The notes under the pieces: generated by a model
The model's input: only the letters and a program-made list of their open reading frames with translations
What the model was told of the DNA's origin: nothing
Database searches by the model: none
Translations under genes and position numbers: made by a program
Assembly: GCF_963678635.1 (NCBI RefSeq)
Contig: NC_087064.1
Span: 57,420,338 to 57,484,337, forward strand
DNA: 64,000 nucleotides
Origin: Symsagittifera roscoffensis
Taxonomy: Eukaryota > Xenacoelomorpha > Acoela > Convolutidae
Direction of reading: 5' to 3'
In this document: one piece after another, positions 44,003 through 57,342 of the stretch
Numbering within the stretch: the first letter of the stretch is position 1
Layout: each line of letters starts with the position of its first letter

Positions 44003-46289
44003 TTTTGGATTTCTTACGGCAATTTGAGAATCGAAAACTTTCGGAAATTCAGAAAATTTCCAAAAAAAAACAATACTTTTTTTGAAGATATCTTGAATTT
44101 TTTAAGACTATCATGGGAAAACTCTATGCTACTTGCACAGTAACCTGGTTTCTTTGTTTTTATTATGTTTTCATTCGAGAAAAAAAATAAAAATACTCTA
44201 ACTCTTGACTGGAAGGTGGTTAAAATGATGTCTTACTCGACCTACGACGACAAAAATTAGCGTTGCTGTGAGTTTGCGTAAAAAAAATCATATCTTCGAT
44301 AAATTTGGCAGCCAAAATTAGGTTCCGCTAAATCTAGACCAAAATGGAAATAATTTTTTGTTTTGAATTCATTTTTCTAAAGCTTAAACATAGGCGCAAT
44401 CACGTTAAAGATTAAAAACAAATAATTCAGCAGTCTAATTTTTTGCTTGTTTCCATTTGATAGTGAATTCTGGTAACCTGAGTCCGATTTAGGAACTAAT
44501 TTTTTGGCGTTATGTTAATTTTTAATAACAAAAAAACCATAGTTTGGTTGGAATCTGAAGCAAAAGTTTTGAATAGGCAAAAATTACGTAACATGCTTCA
44601 AATAAGTTCAAGGTTTGGCACCAGAAAAATAAATTCAGAGCAAGCGTCTTTCTATAATGACTCATTTTGACTTTTACACTAACTATTTAGTTCATATGAT
44701 AGCTTAAAATAAGGAAAACCAATTGTCGGAACCAAAAACATGATAACCTGTTTGCGTTTTTGATGGAAGTTGGAAATTCAAATCGAAGAAAAAGATCTAA
44801 ATGTCATTACCAAAAGTGACAAAAATGGCCTTTGAATGTAAGTTTTTACTAAGTTTCATTTTGAAAACACAGAATTGGATTTTCGGCCTAAAATCAGCTC
44901 TGAGTGTAAGGCGAAATCTTCTTGGGTCAGACAAAGTAAAAAACTTACCTTTTTCACTTCCAAATTGGTTTCTAAAATGTACGACAAGAGTATCATATAT
45001 TAAGATTTACGTTTGCATTAACAAAAAATTTCTGTTTAAGGCAATATTTGGGTAAAAGGTATAAATTAAAATGCCAAAACTAAGTTTTTTAAATAGACGC
45101 ATTGGTACATAGCTTACGCGGTTCAGCTAGCAGGATAAGTTCACTCACCTCAAAATTTTGGATTTTCATACAATAAACTGAGGTACTTTCAACATTTTTG
45201 TGAGTACAGACTGAGAATTCAGTTTCAGTTTCGAGTCCCTAAAGACTAGGTGCAGCTCCATGGTTGGAAAATAAGAATTCATAGTTTTAGTCTAGAAAAA
45301 CTAGCATTTTGGAACAACTTTGATAGTTTTAAGCTAACAAAATAAATTATAAGCATAAAATACACTAGCCCAGTTGTCTAAAACTGATTTGTTACATAAA
45401 AGCTATTTGGGGTTTCTTACTGAATTTTTGGAAATACGGTTTCATGTATCAAATCAAATATCAACATAATGATTCCACTTAAATATGCATCAGCTTAATG
45501 AAAAATCCAATCTTCAGGTTTCAAAGTTATGAAATCAGTTCAAAAAACTTTTAGGTTTTTTGGTTGCAAAATTGGATTTTTGAGAAAAAATTGATGATAA
45601 AAAGCATAATGCTTAGAATTTAAGTTTAAGAAAACCATTATATTCACTCCAAACATCAAGGTTGCTCACCATGATTTTAGGTTTCGGATTTCATGTTTAA
45701 GCAGTCAAAAATCGAAGCTTCAAAGACTTGAGCTAAAACTACAGAGTAAAGCAAACTACTAGGTAAAAATAACAAGCATTTTTTTGGCGAATGAGGCTTG
45801 AGGAATTCTTAGTTTTCTAAGAAGTCAAACAGTTTTTTAAAAGTCTAACAGCTTTCTTAGTTAGACTTTCAAACTAAATTCCTAACTGACCAATTGATAT
45901 TGCATTGACAGCCTATAAAATCACCAATTCAAATTGTTCTGGACTGATATTACATTACGATTTTGACTAAATTTAGCAATTTTTGCTAAATTGAACCAAA
46001 TCAAATTTATAGTTCAGTATCAAAATGATGAAACATTTTACTTCAGTTTTATTATATTTCAAAATTTGCCCATTCTCAACTACTTCAGTATTTTCAGTCT
46101 TTGAGACTGGAAAAATCGGAGAGAAACGGCGACTTCAAATTATTGGTTGATTTGAGATCAGAACGGTTAAGCGATGGGGCAAGATAGATTTGTTTGTTGA
46201 CTGTAATTGAGATTGGATGTTGGCAGTAATTGAGACTGAATTCTTTGTTGACTCACAAACCTGGTAAAATAGTTTTTTTTCAGGACATA
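44003..46289. other. AT-rich non-coding DNA
   Basis: Nothing recognisable seen. Confidence 0.4.
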
Positions 46290-46640
46290 ACTATGTACAT
46301 GTTAGGGGAATCCGCAAACAAAATGCGGGTTTCGCGTACACTTTGCGGATTCCGCTTACAGCTTTTGATTCCGCTTGGTTCCGCGAATGCGCAGTTTTTA
46401 CTTTATACATATAATATTTATTGTGAGTGATTCCACAAACTGTCTCGTTTTCGGCAAGAGTGGAAATTTTTGGAGCAAATTTGAGCGATATAGTGATTTA
46501 GCTATTTATTCGTGGAATCTAAAACAATCTAGAAGATCGCAGCAAACTAGCAATATTGCAGATTCTGCGACAATTCTGTTTTTTTTTTGGTGTGTTGTGT
46601 AATCCTTCGACAATTAACAAAAAGCACAGTTTGACCTTGT
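46290..46640 (-). repeat. GGATTCCGC-rich dispersed repeat, copy 2
   Basis: Shares GAATCCGCAAAC, TTTGCGGATTCCGC and a terminal AGCACAGTTTGACCTTG with the block at 36450-36875. Diverged. No coding capacity credited. Confidence 0.45.
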
Positions 46641-46849
46641 AATGTTCCTTAGAAAATAAAAACATAGTTTTTGAAAAATATCATCAATTTTAATTGGAAT
46701 GGGACCTATCGGCCCTGATAACTTGCAAAACCGGAAATGAGTCAAGCGCACTCGATGGAAAAATATATAAAACACAGTCAACATTTATTGGGCTTAGGCA
46801 AATATGCGACCGAAGCATGCTGAATTTTGAAAACTTTAACATAATCCTG

Positions 46850-47065
46850 CGTTTTTAGCCTTTTTGGAAAATTTTGACCAAAAAAACGCATTTTTTTGGC
46901 GCGCGCTCCCCCTCTAAAAGTTAGTATATATTGGCGCCAAAGGCGCCTTTAAAACTTTTTTTGGGGCAGTCAGCAAAAAATGGATATCACAAAATAGTAC
47001 AAAGGGGGTTTCCTTTCGGTCGACCAGGGGTCGAATCCTTTAGAAAAAAGAGGCGTCCAAAAAAT
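46850..47065 (+). mobile_element. Family A element, internal fragment
   Basis: Carries GGCGCGCGCTCCCCCTC, TATTGGCGCCAAAGGCGCC, CAGTCAGC and AGGGGTCGAATCC in the family order. Both terminal repeats are missing, so it is a truncated copy. Confidence 0.65.
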
Positions 47066-47811
47066 TAGATTTGATTAATAGTGTTTAATCTGCTTTCAAT
47101 TTCAGCCGATACAAAACCAGAATCACCGTTTTGTATCTCATAGCTTAGTAAAATTGCTTTAATCAGGGATAACTCTCTCATGTTTTGACTCTTCTCTTTT
47201 TTCAAAGTGTTTTTGGCTCACAAAACGGGTGAAAACTTCAAAAAAGCAAGATTTTCCCCTCTCCAGACTAATTTAAGTACTAAATGATCAATTTCGCAAC
47301 GAAAAGCTTGCCTCAGTTCAATTTGGCGTAGTTTCTGACTCAATTGCTATGCGCTCCAAAAGAGATCTTGCAATAAACTGAAAGTATGTAATGTAGAGAA
47401 CTTTTGAAGCCAAAAACCAAAAACTTACAATGAAGACGAAGGTGACCCCATGGATCCTCTAAAGGGGAAAATTTTTACTGTGCGAGGCTATTAGCAGTTT
47501 TAGTGATCAAAAAACTTTTAAATGAAAAAAGAAGTACTTCAAAAAATATATTCTCAAATTATAGCAAAAATAACTCAAGGATGCTTTAAGTTTCGCCTCA
47601 ATTTGCGGGTTCAATTTGACTCATTGTAAATTACAAAACTTTAATTAGATCTTTTTGTGAAATTTGGTTTCAAGATTAACAGATTCGAAGTTTTTCAGTT
47701 TATATGCTCATTTTTTCATTTTTTTTTGCATTATGAGATTGTTGCACTAGCATGAGCAGGATTATTTCTTCACTAACGCTTAAAGATACCAGAGTTAACT
47801 GCATGTTAACT

Positions 47812-48346
47812 ATTGTTCCGACTTTCGATACGAAAGTAACGGAATATTTGAATACTTGTGCTCGGGGTGGGTTTTTTTTCTTCAGAAAAATATCGACTTT
47901 TTAACTAGCCATTTTTGACGGAGTTTTTTTAATATCATTCGGTAGGCATTGTTGTCATGAGCTCAAATTTGAAAAGATATTTCACCTGTGATCATTTTTC
48001 GTAAAGTTATGGGGGTTTAAAGATTGCCATTTTGGCCAATTTGGGACAATTGACGCGCGATATATTTCGCTCTATTAACGCGTAAGCGGAGAGTTAATCC
48101 GTCTTAAAAATCATTCCAAATTGGTTGAAAGAAGCTTGTTTGCCATAATTGATTTGTTACAAGGAGCGAAATTTATTTTTTTGTACTTTATATGGCGTGT
48201 GGGGGGATGATTTTCATAAAAAATTTCAAATATTAGAAAAAAAAATTTTCATTTTGTTTTATTACATTTATTTTTTTAATGTTATTACTGCTCCATAAAC
48301 CTTAAAAGGCAGTCGGAACATTCAGGGCTTCGCCCTGATACGAGCA
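47812..48346 (-). mobile_element. Family B repeat, copy 3
   Basis: Reverse orientation: starts ATTGTTCCGACTTTCGATACG and ends GGCAGTCGGAACATT, CAGGGCTTCGCCCTG, ATACGAGCA. High similarity to copy 1 through the interior, including AAAGTTATGGGGGTTTAAAG. Confidence 0.75.
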
Positions 48347-48409
48347 TTTTTGTTCATATTGGACTCCCCATAAGTTAGCAAAAGCAGATATCATGTGTAC
48401 TGTTTTTTT

Positions 48410-48858
48410 TTGTTCGGCCTTTCCTAACAAAAGTAACGGAAAATTTGTGCGTGGGCTGGTTTTTTAACTTCAGAAAAAATCCGCCTTTTTAACTAGCCAT
48501 TTTGACGGAATTTTTAAAATAATTTTCAAAAGATATTGTTGCTTTTAGCCTAAATTTTTAAAAAATATATATTTTACCTGTGATCATTTTTCGTGAAGTT
48601 ATGTGGGCTTAAAGATTACCAGTTTGCCAATTCAAAAGAAGTAACGCGTGATATATTTAGCCAAATAGCCAAATTGTTCCAAATTGGTTAAAGAAAACTT
48701 AGTTGCCACTTTGTGCTTTATACGGCGTGTGGGGGATTGATTTTTACAAAAAAAAATTGAAATTAAAAAAAAAATTCATTTTAAATGTTATTTTCTTTGT
48801 TATTACCGCTGCATAGACCTTAAAAAGCAATAGCAAGAGTCGCCCTGCTACGATCAAT
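48410..48858 (-). mobile_element. Family B repeat, copy 4 (diverged)
   Basis: Reverse orientation, adjacent to copy 3. TGTTCGGCC at one end and CGCCCTGCTACGAT at the other. The interior landmarks (AACTAGCCATTTTGACGG, TTTCGTGAAGTTATG) are kept, with many small deletions. Confidence 0.65.
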
Positions 48859-48998
48859 TTGGTTAAATTTCCAGCCCAAACTATCAATATTGTTCAGACG
48901 AGGTCGAACATTCCGTCAGTTAACTTTTATTTTTTCAACAAATTTTTCCCCCTCAAATCTATCAATAGTCAATAAAATAATTCAGACGTATAGCCTTA

Positions 48999-49425
48999 AA
49001 AAGACTGCTCACATTTCAGGACAGAATCCTGAATTTTCCGACTGCCCTTTAATTTTTTTTTGGTAGAAAAAAATATTGAAAAATTATAAATATCGACAAT
49101 ATCAAAGACCAAATGTGAGAGTTATACAAAAATAATGCGACCGATTAGCTTGCCTCAATTCAATTTGGAACGATTTTGTTCTAAGCTATAAATTGCGACG
49201 CATAAATAATTCGCGTTACGTTTTCAGCATTATGAATAAAACCTTCAGATTGCGCATAATATAGCTTAAAGCATGACCAAAATGGCTATTTCAAATTCCC
49301 ATAGTTTTGCAAAAAGAACGAACGGAGGTAAAATGACTCATAACATTTTGATTCAGGAAATTTAAAATCTTCAATGGAGTTATTTAATGAAAAATTTTAT
49401 GTCGATTGCCAAGTCTGAACGAGAG
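48999..49425 (+). mobile_element. Family B repeat, copy 5 (highly diverged)
   Basis: Forward orientation: GACTGCTCACATTTCAGG, a decayed hairpin CAGGAcagaaTCCTG and TTTCCGACTGCC at the left. The interior retains GCTTGCCTCAATTCAATTTGG and ACCAAAATGGC. The right end is uncertain. Confidence 0.5.
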
Positions 49426-51519
49426 TAATAGATCACTCAGCATGTAACAGAAAAGGTTACTAGCCTTGCCTTTGTTAAAAAGAAAAGCTTGCAGATTTTT
49501 GATGGAAAATTATTTCAATTGAAAGTTTTATGTAAAAAAAGTCCGGATATCTATTATGAAATTGTCAAAAAATGGAATTCAACAAATAATACATCCGATT
49601 TTTATTAATCAAATTTTTCCGTATTTTTTTTTCGACCAGACGAATTAATAATTTATAGAAAAGTTTAGCCTGCAGTTGTTTTTTGTGCAAAACGTAGACC
49701 ATTATCAAACTCCTTTGGATTGTTTTTGTCACAAAAATTTTTTTTTTCGACTTTTGAATAAATGTGGAATTTTTATGCTTGTTGGCTTCGACTATGTTTT
49801 CTCAGAGCAATAATTTGGAGTTCTACAATAGATAGATCTGCGAGTTGATTATTGTCTGTTTTGATCAGAGATTGATTTTTTCAGTCAATGTTTGTTTCCC
49901 AGGCGGCGTATCCGACACAGTTTCCAGTTTTTGTACTTTAGTATTGCATGCTATTGTATGAAAGATCACCAAATTTTACTTTTGGTTGTACGCATGCTTT
50001 GCATGCTCTTACTAGTTGCTTTGAGCTCAACGACTGTCGTGTAGTTGGTAAGGGATTCGAGACAATCCACGTTTCTAGAGAAAAGTTTTTCAAAATCAAC
50101 CTGGAAGTTGCATTGTGTACTGTTAAATGTTCGAATGATTACAACTTTTATTACCTTCACATGATACCAAACTTTTCACTTATTTGTTTTTTCAGTTTTT
50201 GGAGATACTTTGTTTTCAATAATTCAAGTACGATTTACTGTAATTCGGAGGTCGCGTTCCTGTTTTCTTGAATGATCAACAGTGTTGTGCCGTCTGATTA
50301 GAGATAAAGATGAACAAACAGGCTGTGAGAAAGGTATTTATTAAACAATAATTAAGGGTAAAGTTCCAAGAAGGAAAAGAATTTAAAAAAATCGAATGCA
50401 AGAAAAGTCGGTGAAAATCGATTAAATTTTTTTCTGAATTAAAATTGATCAAATCATTTGTGTTATTGATTCTAAGAATCTATATGAACATGACATAAGA
50501 GCCCAATATTAAACTAACTATGAAAAATTAACTATTATATAAAGTGACCAAACTATTAAGTTTACGATTCCAGGAAGCTGTGATTTTGACATATGAACTA
50601 ATGCCAAACTAACTGACCTATTAACAATTAAACAATATGTTCAAATCATTTACAACTTTGATTCCGAGAATCTGAGAATTTGACATATGAACCAACTATT
50701 AAACTAACTATGAACTATTTATCTATTAAGCAAAATGTTCAAATCGCATAAGTTTTTGATTCCAACAACTTGTGATTTTGCCATTTGAGCTAATGAGCGC
50801 TATGAGAGATAAAATGGAGTTGTTCATGCAAGAAAAATATTTACCGGAATTTGTACCCAGTGCAGTAAGAAGGCCAAAAAAGGTCGCGATTATAAAATGC
50901 AGATCAAAAATGTAGAATAAGACAGCTGTTTGAACTGGTGTCAGGTAAATTACGGTGATATATCAGATAATTATAACCGAAACATAGGTGAAACCGTCTG
51001 TATCGCAATAAAAGGACATTAATAAGTCGGTTCAGCAAGCTATCTATTTCTCCGTTACGTTGGTGATATTGTGGGGACCGAGAAGGGGGATCCTGAAAGA
51101 TTGTTTCGGGAAGCAAACACACAACATTTCAATTTACAGTTCACAAACGAGACACCGAACACATCCAGAAAGCTGTCATTTTAGATTTATAAAGCAATAT
51201 TGAGACAAACAGGAAACTACATCTTGGAGGATACCATCACCCAGCAGATACGGGTATCAAACTAAGATTTAGAAAATGTGCCCCTTCAGTACCAGATAAG
51301 TGCAATTGAAGCAACTGTTCGCTTTGATTTCTGCAATACATCCGCATGGGAAAATTTTGACAAAGCGATGCAAATCGACCGTAAACAGTGTTTGGAAACA
51401 GAACATTAGTGATTGAATCTAATTATTTAGTCGTCGCGGGTTGCAACGCGAGCAGTTTAAAAGATTAGCGGAGAGGGTAAAACTAAAAGGAAGATAGTTG
51501 AGAAAGAGATTTTCTGTTC
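49426..51519. other. Non-coding DNA; less AT-rich from 50800 on
   Basis: No supported gene. The part from about 50900 may include the decayed upstream part of the Penelope-like relic that follows, but no RT motif could be read. Confidence 0.35.
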
Positions 51520-51906
51520 TTGGCCAGCCATCTTGATGGTCCAATATCGGGTATTTACTTTCAGACAATATTCTCGATGTTCAAAACTAAAAACAAGTAT
51601 GCTCTCTTAAAATCCTCAGCTTCCAGTGAACTGAAATCAAAAATAATGTCTAAAGTGGATCAAACGTTCCGACATATCACCAGAACGATTGTGGAACAAG
51701 GGAAACGGAAACTCAATTTGAACAGCATATAAGGCAATGTGGGAGTGAAAGTAGTAAGTCGGCATTCAGTTGGAAGAGAATCGACCAGGACCCCAGCGAC
51801 AATAAGTTAATTACTGTAGAGTCGCTGCACATTAGCAAAGAGAGACCGGCAAATAACACGCGCGACGAGTTTGGGAGAAGGGAGCTGACAATCCGGCTAA
51901 TTTTCT
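51520..51906 (+). pseudogene. Penelope-like element relic, GIY-YIG endonuclease end
   Basis: One frame reads L-K-S-S-x-x-S-E-L-K-S-K, then V-D-Q-T-F-R-H-I-T-R-T-I and stops at 51732. After a frame change, Q-C-G-S-E-S and then E-S-L-H-I-S-K-E-R-P-A-N-N-T-R-D-E-F-G follow to a stop at about 51906. These match the C-terminal GIY-YIG region of Penelope-like retroelements (S-L-K-S linker, Y-V-G-Q-T-x-R-H, E-H, E-x-L-H-I, N-T-R-D-E). The Cys-x-x-Cys and Y-V segment before D-Q-T is deleted. The relic at 57343-58484 has the same blocks on the other strand. Non-functional. Confidence 0.6.
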
Positions 51907-52923
51907 TGAACTGAAAAATTGTCTAAGATTAGAACTATTGAAAAATTTACAGGGTATCAGTATTCGCAATTGACTCGCTGATTTCAAAACTTCCGGAAAT
52001 TTAAGTTTCCAATCTTGTAGTCGGGTGCGCACAGGATACTCTTAAGGATTCTAAATTTTGCATCAAATTATGACTAATCATATCCTGTCAGAATATAGTG
52101 AAGGCATTTTAAAAAATTTTGAAGATCGAGTTTTCAAGTTTAAAGTGAATTTTAGTCAAAAAATTTTCAGAGACGGCAATTCTTGCCTCCAAAGATGACT
52201 AGACTATTCAATTTCTTTCAGTTTCCAATGCAAAACGGTTTTTTATTGAAAAATTTTTATCAAAATTGTATTTGAATAACTTCAAAAAAGTTGGGAATCT
52301 CAGCCCGATAGCCCAATGGTGGGTTGCTGCCAGGAGATGATTAGGCGTCCCAAAATATGCATACCTCTATGAAAACTCAAACCTTCTAAGCTTCCGAGGT
52401 TAGTCTCAAAAGATGCGAAACTTGCCTCCAAATATCACTTCTCGTTTTTTAGCTTTCCAGATGAAACACTTTTATATCAATTTTTTCTTCGAAATTTTTG
52501 GCAAAAAAATCAAATTTTGATAATTTAACAAAACTTGAAACACCGAAGTTTTATTTTGAGTGCTTTCATAGTAACTTGTACAATTGCCATGGTTGCCGCC
52601 GTATGGAGCTGCTAAATTGTTTTGTTTCTTTGGATTAATTTTTAAAATTTCGAATAGGTAACCTGTAAGATACTCTTTATCATCGCTGAACCTTTAGTTC
52701 ATTTTATGTTTAAAAATTTGAATCTGCAAGTTGCGCCAAAAGTTGCAAAATTTTTGCTGAACTTGCAATTCGACTAAATTCTCAAGCTATTTAATTAGAG
52801 TTGTTTAATTTTGATTGATCACAAAATTTTAAACTATTTTCAGAAAAATAATTTTTTTTACAGAATACTGCTCATTGATCAAAAAATGGAAATATATAAT
52901 AAAAAGTTACAACGTTGAATTTT

Positions 52924-55900
52924 CCAGGTTTGTCGTAATTTATAGTCAAAATAATCTCAGGGAAGTCAAATGTTGACACTGAAGCTGACTTCTCAAATCC
53001 GTTTTGTTTTCTGTACGGTTTTTTATGCTTTTGAAAAACTCAACAAAAATTTTCAATTACCAATCGTATGGTCGGAGGTTCTGCCAGGATGCTCTCAGAA
53101 TTGGCAAACCTTGCCTCCATTTTTAGTTTCACAGTTTTTTTCAGCTTTCTAGATGAGTCTTTTCTTAGCTTTTCTAGTTTAATTTTTAGTAATTTCAAAA
53201 AATTGAAGTAACGAAGCTTTTTTATTTCAGTGCTTTCAAAGTAACCTCTGAAGATGCTATTTTTGCCACCATAATGAGCTTCTAAGCTATTTTTTCTGTG
53301 ATCTGACGTATTAACGGAGAAATTGCGAGATTTCGACTAATTAATCTTCTAGTTTTTGAATGGGTGACGTGTAAGGCACTTTTATCATCTCTGGACGTTT
53401 TGTTAATTATAATTTCAAAAGAAAAATCTTGATGATTCATCAAAATGTGCATGAAAAACTGCTGAAGTTACAATTTGACCGCATTTTATAATTGTTTTAA
53501 GTACAGTTCTGTTATTTGATTGGTTTGAAAAAATTTAGAGAATTTTCAGACCTTTTGTCACTTTTTACAGAAGTTTGATAATAATTGATCAACAAATTTT
53601 AAACTGTTTTCAGAAAAATAATTTTTGTTTACAGAATACTGCTCATTTTGTGAAAAATGCAAAAATTATTAATGATGGCAATGCTAAACAAAAGTCCGGC
53701 AAGTGAAAGCTCGGTTACTTAAAAGGCCGGAATGAAAAGCTGTAGCAATAATGGAAACATTGAATTTGAAGGCAACGGCAGTACAGCGTAGGTAGTGTAA
53801 AGGTGGGTTTCATTCATTTGTACCTTATGCAACGCGCCTTCCCCGTATCAGCGTAAATGTGGGGAAGCGTACAGGTGGGGTTCAACCATTTGTGCCGTAA
53901 GCAACGCGCGTTCCCCGTATCAGCGTTCATTTCAAGGGTTTTTCAAAGGTGTCGCAATTTGAACCTCGACATATTAAGAGTGAAATTATTTTAGCTGACG
54001 CGATACAATATATGATGACTTTATGATGACCTTACAGTATAAATGAAAAAATAGATCTTAAAAACGGACGAAAACGTGTGTTTCCAAGCTTGAAGTGGGG
54101 TGTGCACAGTACACTCTAAAGGGTTCTAAATTTTGCCTCAAAATGTGACTGATCATAACTTTTAAACTTCTAAGATATTGCACTTTTTTAATTGGAAAAA
54201 TATAATAAAAAGTTTACAACGTTGAATTGTCCAGGTTTGTCGTAATTTATAGTCAAAATACCCTCAGGGAAGTCAAATGTTGACACTGAAGCTGACTTCT
54301 CAAATCCGTTATGTTTTCTAGACGGTTTTTTATGCTTTTAAAAAATTCAACAAAAATTTTCAATTACCAATCGTATGGTCGGAGGTTCTGCCAGGATGCT
54401 CTCAGAATTGGCAAACCTTGCCTCCATTTTTAGTTTCACAGTTTTTTTTCAGCTTTCTAGATGAGACTTTTCTTAGCTTTTCTAGTTTCATTTTTAGTAA
54501 TTTCAAAAAATTCGAAGTAACGAAGTTTTTTTTTATTTCAGTGCTTTCAAAGTAACCTCTGAAGATGCTTTTTTTGCCACCAGAATGAGCTTCTAAGCTA
54601 TTTTTTCTGTGATCTGACGTTTTAACGTAGAAATTGCGAGATTTCGACTAGATAATCTTCTAATTTTTGAATGGGTGACGTGTAAGGCACTTTTATCATC
54701 TCTGGACGTTTTGTTAATTATAATTTCAAAATAAAATCCTGATGATTCATCAAAATGTGCATGAAAAACTGCTGAACTTACAATTTGAGCGCATTTTAAA
54801 ATGTTTTAAGTACAGTTCTATTATTTTGATTGGTTTGAAAACTTTTAGAGAATATTCAGACCTTTTGTCATTTTTCACAGAAGTTTGATAATAATTGATC
54901 ACAAAATTTTAAACTGTTTTCAGAAAAACTTATTTTTTTTACATAATACTGCTCATTTTGTGAAAAATGCAAAAATGATGACAATGCTAAAAAAAATTCG
55001 GAAAAAGAAAGCTCGGTTACTTAAAAGGCCGGAATGAAAAGCTGTAGCAATAATAGAAACCTTGAAATTGAATTCAACGGCAGTACAGCGTAGGTAGTGT
55101 AAAGGTGGGTTTCATTCATTTGTGCCTTATGCAACGCGCCTTCCCCGTATCAGCGTAAAGGTGGGGAAGCGTACAGGTGGGGTTCAACCATTTGCGCCGT
55201 AAATAACGCGCGTTCCCCGTATCAGCGTTCATTTCAAGGGTTTTTCAAAGGGGTCGCAATTTGAACCTCGACATAATAAGAGTGAAATAATTTTTAGCTG
55301 ACGCGATACAATATATGATGACTTTATGATGACCTTACAAAATTTTTGAAAAAATAGATCTCAAAACGAACGAAAACGTGTGTTTCCAAGCTTGTAGTGG
55401 GGTGCGTACAGTACACTCAAAAGCGTTCTAAATTTTGCCTCAAAAGGTGACTGATCATATCGTTTCAGTTTCTACGATATTACAATTTTTTAAATTTTGA
55501 TCAAAAAATGGAAATATATAATAAAAAATTTACAACGTTGAATTTTCCAGGTTTGTCGTAATTTATAGTCAAAATAACCTCAGGGAAGTCAAATGTTGAT
55601 ACTAAAGTTGACTTCTCAAATCCGTTTTGTCTTCTATACGGTTTTTTATGCTTTTAAAAAATTCAACAAAAATTTTCAATTACCAATCGTATGGTCGGAG
55701 GTTCTGCCAGGATACTCTCAGAATTGGCAAAACTTGCCTCCAATTTCATTTTCACAATTTTTCTTAGCTTTCTAGATGAGACTTTTCTTAGCTTTTCTAG
55801 TTTCATTTTTAGTAATTTCAAAAAATTTGTAGTAAGGAAGCTTTTATTTCAGTGCTTTCAAAGTAACCTCTGAAGATGCTATTTTTGCCACCATAATGAG

Positions 55901-56230
55901 CTTCTAAGCTATTTTTTCTGTGATCTGACGTTTTAACGTAGAAATTGCGAGGTTTTGACTAATTAATCTTTTAGTTTTTGATTGGGTGACGTGTAAGGCA
56001 CTTTTATCATCTTAGGAAGTTTTGTAAATTATAATTTCAAAATAAAAATTCTGATGATTCATCAAAATGTGCATGAAAAACTGCTGAAGTTACAATTTGA
56101 CCGCATTTTATAAATGTTTTAAGTACAGTTCTATAATTTTGATTGGTTTGAAAAATTTTAAAGAATTTTCAGACCTTTTTGTCACTTTTTACAGAATTTT
56201 GATAATTTTGTGAATACAAAAAATATTTTT
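52924..56230 (+). repeat. Sub-array of 1.31-kb units
   Basis: The phase marker CCAGGTTTGTCGTAATTTAT sits at 52924, 54231 and 55547 (spacing 1307 and 1316; the third unit is partial). Units differ by scattered substitutions and short indels. In the first two the GC-rich module is doubled. Confidence 0.85.
53795..53930 (+). repeat. Doubled ~65-bp GC-rich module (also at ~55100-55230)
   Basis: Two subunits, each running from a GTAAAGGTGGG- or GTACAGGTGGGG-type start through CATTTGTGCC, GCAACGCGC and TTCCCCGTATCAGCGT. In the 1.75-kb units a single diverged copy occupies the same place (near 60210, 61970 and 63715: AAAGGTGAGGCTCAACCA, then TATGCAACCCCTGATCCCCG). Confidence 0.75.
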
Positions 56231-57342
56231 AATAATGCCGATGCAAAAAAATTGTAGTAAAGCTCAGTGTTTTTGATTTTTATAAACCTTGTCGATTATG
56301 TTTTTGGACGTAGTGTCAAAAAATTTTTCATACATTTAGATGCGTCGGCCACTATTTTCAATATCTAAGCCCCAATATAAGTAAAATCTCTGAAATTTCA
56401 ATACCTAACGAAATTTTGCAAGCTTAATTTTTATCCTTTATTGCACTCTTAAGAAAGTTTTGTACGGTCCTACGACTAATTTGAAGCTTCAACGCCATCT
56501 ATTCTATATGTAAAGGCGTAACACACGGAACCAAAATGCTTCAGCAAAATAAAGTACTCGTTCATGTTTTATCCATGTCCTTTATTGCAATGTTAAAAAT
56601 TTCCCGTACATGAAGGCTAAATTGGTTAAATGAAAGGCCCAATTCTGAGGCTGAATTTATAATGCAACCGTTGCAGTGGAAGAGAAGGGCAGTGCAGGGT
56701 AAGGTAACGTGAATGTGGGGATCAACCATTGATATATTATGCAACCACTGTTACCCGTTTCACCGTTTGTTTCATCTAAACTAAAAAGAACAAACTTATG
56801 GTGGGGTTGTCTGATGGCTCTCAAATGGGTGCAATTTGAGCCACAACATTTTGAGGGCGAACTTCTTTTGGCTGACGAGATTTGATGATTTTTTCAAATT
56901 AACAAAAAAGATTTCAAAAATCCTAGAATATTTGAGTTTTCAACCCTATAGTGTGATGTGCCCAGGATATTCTCACGAGTTCTAAATTTTGCACTTGTGA
57001 CTGCTCTTAGGCTGCTGAAATCTTTTTTTTACTGTGATATGAAGTTTCTTCAGATTTTTTAAAAAAATTTTAAAAATTAATAGATCGATTACGTTAAAAT
57101 TTACGTATTCTCACATTTTGAAATCGTCTTCAGGCTGAAAACTCTAGCTTTATTTTTTAGTAAGATTAAAAGTTTCAAATTGCCACAGTTATATCTCATA
57201 AAAAATAATTTACCATTTATTACAGATCATCTATCATAAAGCCCGCTTTCAAAACATCCGCCTAGAATTTTCTGATAAATTTTTTTCTTTTTTCAAATCT
57301 CTTATTTGAAATTTTTTTTTAAAATCTTCAAGTTACGCTAGC

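Noticed and set aside
43795-44085. ORFs spanning the run of N
   Set aside because: They exist only because N codons are not read as stops.
49948-50271. 107-codon plus-strand ORF
   Set aside because: No ATG at the start, AT-driven composition, no motif, and an opposing frame of similar length.
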